Positions 1 to 5,713 of a stretch of 64,000 nucleotides of DNA are shown in pieces. The notes beneath the pieces were generated by a model. The model ran no database searches. It was not told where the DNA came from and saw only the letters and a program-made list of their open reading frames with translations. This stretch comes from PZPK01 sp965230795 (GTDB lineage Bacteria; Pseudomonadota; Gammaproteobacteria; Pseudomonadales; Oleiphilaceae): positions 3,720,001-3,784,000 of the forward strand of contig OZ246020.1 of NCBI GenBank assembly GCA_965230795.1, in the 5' to 3' direction. The translations under genes were made by a program, and so were the position numbers. Numbering within the stretch: position 1 is the first letter of the stretch; each line of letters opens with the position of its first letter.

Positions 1-61
1 TCGGTAGAGCAGGGGATTGAAAATCCCCGTGTCGGCAGTTCGATTCTGTCTCCGGGCACCA
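1..61 (+). tRNA. tRNA-Phe (GAA), 5' end outside window
   Basis: The window opens inside a tRNA gene, at the D-loop. The anticodon arm has a GGGGA/TCCCC stem around the anticodon GAA, which reads Phe codons. The T arm and the acceptor strand follow, and the gene ends in an encoded CCA at 59-61. The 3' part is the left copy of a 47-bp direct repeat that recurs at 2009-2055, so this tRNA served as an integration target and was kept whole. About 15 bases at the 5' end are missing. Confidence 0.93.
15..61 (+). repeat. attL-like direct repeat (within tRNA-Phe)
   Basis: This is the left copy of a 47-bp repeat covering the anticodon 3' side, T arm, acceptor strand and CCA of tRNA-Phe. The copy at 2009-2055 differs by one base, at position 19 here against 2013. 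Confidence 0.9.
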
Positions 62-165
62 ATTTTTTAACTTATTAATCAATAAGTTACCTATCTAGAA
101 TACTTAAATCTACTTGTTAATTTCCTGTCTAATTTTTAAACGCATCTACATGATTTACAAGTAAA

Positions 166-234
166 ATGGTAGATGAGATGGTAGATCAGGGGATGTCGTG
201 AAAAAATGGTAGAAAACTAAGATTATCTACCATT
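166..234. repeat. ATGGTAGA iterons with a 9-bp hairpin
   Basis: The motif ATGGTAGA occurs directly at 166-173, 178-185 and 206-213, and inverted at 226-233. The last two form a perfect inverted repeat, AATGGTAGA (205-213) against TCTACCATT (226-234), with a 12-base loop. Repeats of this size beside an att site resemble arm-type sites of a tyrosine integrase or a regulator's binding sites. That role is inferred from position only. The rest of the 400-bp stretch from 62 to 461 is AT-rich and holds no gene I can support. Confidence 0.6.
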
Positions 235-461
235 CCAACTACATGCTTACACTTTCAACAAGACATTCGTATTGCTCACTATCTTTCTCTTTCAACTCAC
301 CCAAAACAACGTTTGCGACTTTAGATATTCAGGCATAATCAATCGCCTCTTCACCGTAATCAAACATGCCCGAAAAAGGGGAATACTTGCTTTCAAGAAT
401 AAATATTACGGATGCGAGAGACAGATATAACTTTCGAAATCACATTTATATGAACCTAACG

Positions 462-929
462 CTATTTACGGATCTCACCCTCATATTTAATATCCAATGT
501 TAAAGGAAGCCTTATTTGCCAAATACCACAAGCCGCAAGAATTCTCATGGCCCGATCTAAAGTGACTGACTCCAAAATTTTTAAATAAGGCGTCAATATT
601 TTTCCCTGCTCCGCATCCGTTGCACTCTCGTAAGCCTCGCGATCAGGCAATCTACCGCAAGAATAAAGACCATTACTTTCAAACCTTAACTCGATAGCAT
701 CGTCTTCTGCTTCCTCATTAGCCTTACCAACCAACTCAAATTTGAACGAAACGCGCATACGGGAGCTTTCTTCCATGAACGTGACTCCAATATCATTCAC
801 ATTTACATTAAAAGCTCCTCCCTTGGCGACAGCGCTTATATCTGGCGTGACAAGATGTAGATCATCGAGAAACACATGATCCAAACGGGCTTCAAGTTCT
901 AGTGCGTCGCGTTGCTCTGGAGAATCCAT
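462..929 (-). CDS. SecB-like chaperone of a TA module (putative)
   Basis: This 155-residue acidic protein has the layout of a SecB chaperone. An N-terminal strand-rich part begins near the segment LDHVFLDDLHLVTPD, a SecB-like beta sheet follows with an FNVNVNDIGV strand, and the C-terminal part has LTPYLKILESVT followed by a strand with PLTLDIKYEGE. That part corresponds to the helix and the final strand motif of SecB (consensus PYLRE...PPVNFEALY). Similarity is by pattern and not close. The start codon lies within hicB (31-base overlap), preceded by GAGGAG at a good distance, so the two are translationally linked. Solitary SecB-like proteins encoded after a toxin-antitoxin pair are known as TAC chaperones, which fold the antitoxin and prevent its degradation. 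I infer that role here. If the SecB match is wrong, it is an unknown third member of the operon. Confidence 0.62.
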   Translation of the reverse strand: MDSPEQRDALELEARLDHVFLDDLHLVTPDISAVAKGGAFNVNVNDIGVTFMEESSRMRVSFKFELVGKANEEAEDDAIELRFESNGLYSCGRLPDREAYESATDAEQGKILTPYLKILESVTLDRAMRILAACGIWQIRLPLTLDIKYEGEIRK

Positions 930-1342
930 CCAGTCTCCTCACTCTCAAAGGGGATGCTAACCTCATTCACAGCCGTTTTTAGCACCCTAATTAGAGGTGC
1001 CTCAACCGGGTGACGGATATAGTGCTCTATTGCCGCTTTTGTAAGATCATTCAAACTTATTCCATTCTGAGCAGCAAATATTGCAGCATCTCTATGCATT
1101 TCAGGACCTATTCTAACGTTGAATGACCCTTTACAAGCTACTTCCGGAGTTACACCGTCTTTCTCACAATCGCTCAAATAATCATCGACAGCAGCGTAAA
1201 ACTCTTGACGCAAGCCATCCATTGTTTCTGCCTCATAAGTAATCAAGGGCTGAATAAATTCCAATTTCCCAAACAAGCAACTGTCATCGATACTGACATC
1301 TACAGAACCGTAAAACCCTTTATATTTTAAAAGCTTACTCAT
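899..1342 (-). CDS. hicB: HicB-family antitoxin with C-terminal extension
   Basis: This is a 147-residue antitoxin. Residues 1-65 form the degenerate RNase H-like HicB fold that caps the toxin. Residues 72-110 (beginning KGSFNVRIGPEMH) are a ribbon-helix-helix DNA-binding domain of the Arc/MetJ type. Residues 112-147 are an extra tail, with the tryptophan of GWIL and several aliphatic residues, longer than HicB proteins usually carry. The start codon shares a base with the hicA stop (TAATG), so translation is coupled. The gene ends inside the next one. The DNA-binding domain probably represses the operon through the palindrome at 1618-1640. The tail is a candidate chaperone-addiction segment (inference). 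Confidence 0.88.
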   Translation of the reverse strand: MSKLLKYKGFYGSVDVSIDDSCLFGKLEFIQPLITYEAETMDGLRQEFYAAVDDYLSDCEKDGVTPEVACKGSFNVRIGPEMHRDAAIFAAQNGISLNDLTKAAIEHYIRHPVEAPLIRVLKTAVNEVSIPFESEETGWILQSNATH

Positions 1343-1593
1343 TATGGTTTAAACCCTTTACTTTCCAACTTTTCCACTACTTGCTTCAAAGCATACTTCT
1401 TTACTATGTTACCAGGATGGGGCTTGTGCAAATTCAGCCTATCAGCCGGGTTGCCGTTATCAAACTTCACTCTGCTACCAGAACCCTGCACTTCCTGCCA
1501 ACCCAATTGAGCCAACAAAGTACGCAGTTCTGACCATGTAAAGTCGCTTGGAATTGCGAATATTCTGCTAAGTAGCTTTTCCTTTCTACTCAT
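1342..1593 (-). CDS. hicA: HicA-family mRNA interferase toxin
   Basis: This 83-residue protein is of the HicA type, a double-stranded-RNA-binding-like fold that cleaves mRNA and tRNA. The family pattern is seen in MSRKEKLL at the start, the GSGSRVKF strand in place of the more common GSHxxF, and the NLHKPHPGNIVKKY segment with His56 and His59. The catalytic residue in this subgroup is therefore most likely one of those two histidines (inference). It is the first gene of the operon and is followed without gap by hicB. The assigned ATG has no Shine-Dalgarno sequence upstream and lies only two bases past a promoter -10-like TACAAT (1596-1601), so expression may be unusual. Confidence 0.88.
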   Translation of the reverse strand: MSRKEKLLSRIFAIPSDFTWSELRTLLAQLGWQEVQGSGSRVKFDNGNPADRLNLHKPHPGNIVKKYALKQVVEKLESKGFKP

Positions 1594-1595
1594 TT

Positions 1596-1640
1596 ATTGT
1601 ATTCGAACTCTTTTTTGTTGCAACTAAACATTAGTTGCAA
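1596..1640 (-). promoter_or_regulatory. hicA promoter and palindromic operator
   Basis: A perfect 10-bp inverted repeat, TTGCAACTAA then ACA then TTAGTTGCAA, covers 1618-1640. Its half nearest the gene holds TTGCAA (1618-1623), which can serve as a -35 element 16 bases from TACAAT (1596-1601). An operator over the promoter fits autorepression by the ribbon-helix-helix domain of HicB. The binding protein is inferred. Confidence 0.68.
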
Positions 1641-1799
1641 TTCGTGATAGGATTTTTGTTTTTGTTAATACTACAACACTATTTGATGGTTTTCCCAAAC
1701 CCAACTGGATGTAAGGCCAGCATTCCTAGTAAGAATTACTAAGATTGCAATAAATTTCAGAACCTATGCGCGATCTGCTAAAAAATGAGGATCAAAAGA

Positions 1800-1925
1800 A
1801 TGGATAGTAAAAATAATAAGAGTATTGACGGACTGACCTTGCTGGTTGGTTTTTTCGGAATAATTCTCGGTATCGCTAGTTATTTTGGGCTAGCCGACGA
1901 GCTAATTGCATGGATAGCATCATAG
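1800..1925 (+). CDS. small single-span membrane peptide (unknown)
   Basis: This is a 41-codon reading frame. A polar N-terminus (MDSKNNKSIDG) is followed by one hydrophobic span (LTLLVGFFGIILGIASYFGL) and a short tail. The sequence GAGG lies at 1787-1790, a normal distance before the ATG. It stands alone between the TA promoter and the right att copy, on the opposite strand to the TA operon. The composition is that of a one-pass inner-membrane peptide. I cannot name a family. Small membrane peptides on islands are sometimes toxins, but nothing here demonstrates that. Confidence 0.5.
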   Translation: MDSKNNKSIDGLTLLVGFFGIILGIASYFGLADELIAWIAS

Positions 1926-2008
1926 CAAAAAGGAGCCAATGGCAACTTTCTACCAACCAAAAAATCGTAACTATTTGTTTTTAAATGCAATTAGACTTGA
2001 AAAGCCAA

Positions 2009-2055
2009 GATTAAAAATCCCCGTGTCGGCAGTTCGATTCTGTCTCCGGGCACCA
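2009..2055 (+). repeat. attR-like copy of the tRNA-Phe 3' end
   Basis: This is the right copy of the 47-bp repeat, from the anticodon-arm GATT to CCA. It lacks the rest of the tRNA and cannot make one. Host DNA with a terminator begins immediately afterwards. Confidence 0.9.
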
Positions 2056-2069
2056 CTTATTATTTCCAG

Positions 2070-2099
2070 AACCCGCTCATGTAGCGGGTTTTGTGTTTT
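2070..2099 (+). terminator. rho-independent terminator, probably of tRNA-Phe
   Basis: The stem AACCCGCT/AGCGGGTT with a five-base loop is followed by a T-rich tract. It lies 15 bases after the right att copy, which is where the terminator of the tRNA gene would have been before the island entered. Confidence 0.8.
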
Positions 2100-2192
2100 C
2101 AGGGCTATGCCCTTGTTACCACCCCTTGTTTGTCTACGCCCAGCTTTGCCACACTACCCGCTAGTCCAGAGGAAAAAGCAGATAAACTGACG

Positions 2193-2708
2193 TCAATCGC
2201 GATCAGGTAGTGATTCAAACAACAGCTCAAGTCGTTCCAGGAGTCGCTTCTGATCGATATGCTTGAGATCAACATTGCGCAAATCCCTGTCCGTTGCTGC
2301 CTTCCACACCACTTGATGACTCTGGGGCTCAATCGCGTTAATTAAAATATGAGCCTGAAACACTGCTTCGATTTTAGGAACATTAAAAGTCTTGCCATCG
2401 CGCATGACGACTTCATTGGTGACATTGCTGTCTTCAGTCAAATCAATATCGTAGATAAACAGCAGATCCGCATCCTCGGCTGTTCCATATCGATAACCCT
2501 TGTTCTCCAGCACGGTTCTCATGCTCGATTCGAGCAGGCGACGATTTTTATTGTCGACACCATCAAGTGATGCGACCACAAAGGTGGCATAGTTTTGTGG
2601 GTCATAGGATTCGGCCAGCTGATGCTGCACATCCAGGCGACTCTGGCACCCGACAAGAACAAAACTCGTAAGCAAAACCAAGCCCAAAACAGCACGATGA
2701 GAAATCAT
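2193..2708 (-). CDS. DUF4136-family lipoprotein
   Basis: This is a 171-residue exported lipoprotein. The start chosen is the ATG with AAGGAG seven bases upstream. An in-frame TTG two codons earlier is too close to that site. The signal peptide ends in a lipobox LVGC with Cys21 as the lipidation site. The mature part matches the DUF4136 layout: YDPQNYATFVVAS, a paired-strand region, DADLLFIYDIDL, and a final VVWKAATDRDL segment. The residue after Cys is Gln, not Asp, so transport to the outer membrane would be expected. The function of the family is unknown. The gene stands alone, convergent with the tRNA terminator. Confidence 0.78.
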   Translation of the reverse strand: MISHRAVLGLVLLTSFVLVGCQSRLDVQHQLAESYDPQNYATFVVASLDGVDNKNRRLLESSMRTVLENKGYRYGTAEDADLLFIYDIDLTEDSNVTNEVVMRDGKTFNVPKIEAVFQAHILINAIEPQSHQVVWKAATDRDLRNVDLKHIDQKRLLERLELLFESLPDRD

Positions 2709-2826
2709 AGGCAAACTCCTTTTTTAACGCGCCATCAATAGCGCAGATTGATCACGACTCCCAGACATGATTGACAATTAGTCTTCCGTTTACCAGATTC
2801 AATTAGCAGCTGTGTTGCCGACAGAA

Positions 2827-4245
2827 TCAGATCTCGATGGACTCACCCAGGGTCGGAATCATGGCCGGCCAGCCCCGGTCTTCGGCGGCCTGCTGCAAGG
2901 CAAGTTTGGCATCCTCTTCGCCATGCACCAGATACACCCTGGGCTTTTTGGCAGTAAAGGCGTCCAGCCAATCCAGCAACTGACGTTGTCCCGCGTGAGC
3001 GGAAAAACCACCCATAGTGTGGATACTGGCTCGCACCACAACTTCTTCACCTGCAACTTTAAAGGTTTTGGCACCATCAACCAGAGCGCGCCCCGGCGTA
3101 CCCATAGCCTGGAAGCCAACGAAAATGACATGAGACTGCTTGCGCCACAGGTTGTGTTTCAGGTGATGCCGAATGCGCCCACCGTTGCACATGCCACTGC
3201 CGGCAATGAAGATGGCGCCACTGGCTATCTGATTGAGAGCAATGGATTCTTCGGTGGTGTTAGAATAACGCAGTACCGGGAGAAAGGTATGCAAGCTTCT
3301 TTCAGCCGACGATGATTTGTGGGAATGGTTGCGGATGGCTGCTTTGTCTTCGGCATTGTAAACGTTCTGATAACGATGATAGATCTCCGTTACAGCAATG
3401 GCCATGGGACTATCCAGATAGACGACCTGATGTTTTAGTTTACCTTCCTGATAGAGTTCCCCCAGCCGGAACAGCATTTCCTGGGTACGCCCCACCGCAA
3501 AGGAGGGAATCAGAATATTGCCGCCATTGGCCGATGCGGTTTCGATGACTTCATCAAACTCCTGAAGCGTCGCCTCCATGGATCGATGCTCCCGGTCACC
3601 ATAGGTTGACTCCAACAGCACCACGTCTGCGCTGTCGACCACTTCGGGATCGCGCAGCAAGGCCGCCTGGGAATTGCCCAGGTCGCCGGAAAATACCAGT
3701 TTTCTCTCATCACCATTTTCGTGGATATAAACTTCCACAATGGCAGATCCGAGAATATGCCCGGCATCCAGAAAACGGATTTCAACATCCTCGGCAACAG
3801 TAATACGCTCGTGATAGTTGACGCCTTCACAGTAGGTGAGCGTGTCTTCCACATCTTCACGGGTGTAAAGCGGTTCTATTTCATCCTTGCCAGCCCGGCG
3901 CAGACGTTTGTTCTCCCATTCCACGTCCCGCTCCTGCAGGGACGCTGCGTCCTTGAGCAGCACGTCAATCAGATCACAGGTAGGCCAGGTCATGTAAATG
4001 GGTTGCTGATAGCCTTCTTTAATCAGCAGGGGCAAGCGGCCGGAATGATCGAGATGGGCATGAGATAGCACCACTGCATCGAGTTTGTGACTGTGAAAGG
4101 GTAGCGGCTCCAGATTGGCCTCTTCCTCCTGACGACGTCCCTGGAATAAACCACAATCCAGCAATACCCGGCTGCGTTGGGTCTCCAGCAGATACATGGA
4201 ACCGGTAACGCCTTCAATCGCACCGTAAAATGTGAGCTTTGCCAA
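2827..4245 (-). CDS. MBL-fold/beta-CASP RNA-processing exonuclease
   Basis: This 472-residue protein belongs to the metallo-beta-lactamase/beta-CASP family (COG1236, CPSF73/YSH1-like). The zinc motif HAHLDH lies near residues 62-67, preceded by the LLDCGLFQG strand. Later metal ligands fall in the DAGHILGSA segment, and FSGDLG, IPSFAVGRTQE and the C-terminal VHGEEDA are typical. The start is taken as TTG at 4245, six bases after AAGGGG. The longer frame, opening at 4320, adds 25 residues unlike the family. Family members are RNA endo- or exonucleases, and the natural substrate in proteobacteria is not established. It is monocistronic. Confidence 0.85.
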   Translation of the reverse strand: MAKLTFYGAIEGVTGSMYLLETQRSRVLLDCGLFQGRRQEEEANLEPLPFHSHKLDAVVLSHAHLDHSGRLPLLIKEGYQQPIYMTWPTCDLIDVLLKDAASLQERDVEWENKRLRRAGKDEIEPLYTREDVEDTLTYCEGVNYHERITVAEDVEIRFLDAGHILGSAIVEVYIHENGDERKLVFSGDLGNSQAALLRDPEVVDSADVVLLESTYGDREHRSMEATLQEFDEVIETASANGGNILIPSFAVGRTQEMLFRLGELYQEGKLKHQVVYLDSPMAIAVTEIYHRYQNVYNAEDKAAIRNHSHKSSSAERSLHTFLPVLRYSNTTEESIALNQIASGAIFIAGSGMCNGGRIRHHLKHNLWRKQSHVIFVGFQAMGTPGRALVDGAKTFKVAGEEVVVRASIHTMGGFSAHAGQRQLLDWLDAFTAKKPRVYLVHGEEDAKLALQQAAEDRGWPAMIPTLGESIEI

Positions 4246-4507
4246 CTGTTTTCCCCTTATGTTTCCTTTTATTATCCTGTCCGCCGAATATGACTGCACA
4301 ACAACGGATACACTGAACACGCAACACTAAATGCGACAAACAAAACAGAATATGACGAAAGAGTATCGTCCGACACCGGCATTATGACCAGAAAAAACAG
4401 ATCCTTCATGATCCGCATCAACCTGGCTGATGGGGTATCGGCATTTTCTGAAACGCATGCCTCTGCTACCCTAACCACCCCGCTCTATTACTAAGGAAAG
4501 ATTCGCC

Positions 4508-5449
4508 ATGGCCGGCAGCAGTTTACTTGCCCTGATTGATGACATTGCAACCCTGTTAGACGACATCAGCGTCATGACAAAAGTCGCCGCCAAGAAAACC
4601 GCCGGGGTACTTGGCGATGATCTGGCATTGAATGCCCAACAGGTGAGCGGCGTGCGCGCAGAACGGGAGTTGCCGATTGTCTGGTCGGTTGCCAAAGGCT
4701 CTGCCCGCAATAAATTGATTCTGGTTCCGGCGGCTCTTGCCCTTAGTGCCCTACTGCCTCAACTCATCATTCCCCTGCTGCTGTGTGGCGGTCTGTTTCT
4801 GTGCTACGAGGGCTTCGAGAAAATCTGGCACCTGACAATGCATCGGAATGCGGTCGTCGAACATAAAGCCAAACTGAAACAGAAGCTCAAAGATGGCGCC
4901 GCCAATCTGGCAGCTTTTGAACAGGACAAAATAAAAGGCGCGATTCGCACCGACTTTGTACTATCCGCCGAGATCATCGTGATTACCCTCGGCGCTGTCA
5001 GCGAAGCAAGCTTCCTGGAACAAAGCCTCGTGGTTGTACTGATTGCAATACTCATGACCATTGGCGTCTACGGCCTGGTAGCACTGATAGTGAAACTGGA
5101 CGACATCGGTTTACATCTGCTCAACAGCGATGAGGACAGCTTTGCATCCGGGTTTCGACAACATATGGGCCGAGGCCTGCTGGCTTTCTGCCCCTGGCTG
5201 ATGAAAACCCTCAGCGTCGTCGGCACCGCGGCCATGTTCCTGGTGGGTGGAGGCATCTTCAGCCACAACATCGAAATACTGCACCACCTGATCGAAAACA
5301 CGGTTGCGCTAGCCCCAGAAGTCGCATTGCTGGCAGGACTGGTGTCAGTCATCGTCCACTTGTTGCTGGGCGTTTTATTAGGCGCACTCGCACTGGCAAC
5401 CGTGTCCATTGTTCAGGCGCTTCGCAAACCCGCTGATCGCACTTACTAA
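4508..5449 (+). CDS. DUF808 (YedI-like) inner-membrane protein
   Basis: This is a 313-residue polytopic membrane protein. The N-terminus (MAGSSLLALIDDIATLLDDIS, in two parts) and the VAKGSARNKLILVPAALALS segment are the DUF808/YedI signature. Several hydrophobic spans follow, and the C-terminus carries FLVGGGIFSHNIEILHH and a further long span. The function is unknown. A start ATG at 4508 follows an AAGGAAAG stretch. The last third of the gene has a diverged second copy after the M16 peptidase gene (8603-8830), discussed under the findings. This copy is complete. Confidence 0.85.
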   Translation: MAGSSLLALIDDIATLLDDISVMTKVAAKKTAGVLGDDLALNAQQVSGVRAERELPIVWSVAKGSARNKLILVPAALALSALLPQLIIPLLLCGGLFLCYEGFEKIWHLTMHRNAVVEHKAKLKQKLKDGAANLAAFEQDKIKGAIRTDFVLSAEIIVITLGAVSEASFLEQSLVVVLIAILMTIGVYGLVALIVKLDDIGLHLLNSDEDSFASGFRQHMGRGLLAFCPWLMKTLSVVGTAAMFLVGGGIFSHNIEILHHLIENTVALAPEVALLAGLVSVIVHLLLGVLLGALALATVSIVQALRKPADRTY

Positions 5450-5713
5450 TTGCCTTGCGCCGATTCACATCATCAGCTAATCCCTAACAATGACTAATTT
5501 AGAGACTACAGACCGATCAAAGCCGCAATACACATGAGCAGCCAACATAGCGACTGCCAAAGATATCCGAAACACGGATAGTTCAAGCTACTAAAAAAGA
5601 CTCATTAGAATTTCTTTCTGTATTGAAATTAGAACGCTCTCCCAATATCTTACGATCCGTTACTTACCTGCACTCATAATCGCTTTTTTTGCTGTACACA
5701 AGGACGTTTTACA

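Larger units (their letters stand above)
15..2055. mobile_element. 2-kb island integrated at tRNA-Phe, no integrase
   Basis: The segment is bounded by direct repeats of the tRNA-Phe 3' end (15-61 and 2009-2055, 46 of 47 bases equal, the last 42 identical), the usual sign of integration by a tyrosine recombinase. Inside are a three-gene hicA/hicB/SecB-like operon, a 41-codon membrane peptide gene and AT-rich non-coding DNA. No integrase, excisionase or transposase is visible, so the element is either a remnant or depends on a recombinase from elsewhere. A hairpin terminator fitting the original tRNA gene lies just beyond the right repeat, supporting the idea that the tRNA was once directly followed by it. 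Confidence 0.85.
1939..2190 (+). pseudogene. reading frame running across the right att copy
   Basis: An ATG at 1939, three bases after AGGAG, opens a frame of 83 codons. The first 24 or so codons are island DNA, the frame then enters the att copy at 2009 and continues through the tRNA terminator into host DNA, where its composition makes no sense as protein. If the island part is a real gene start, the gene was cut by integration or by loss of the original right side. It may also be a chance frame. It follows the small membrane peptide by 13 bases. Confidence 0.25.
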
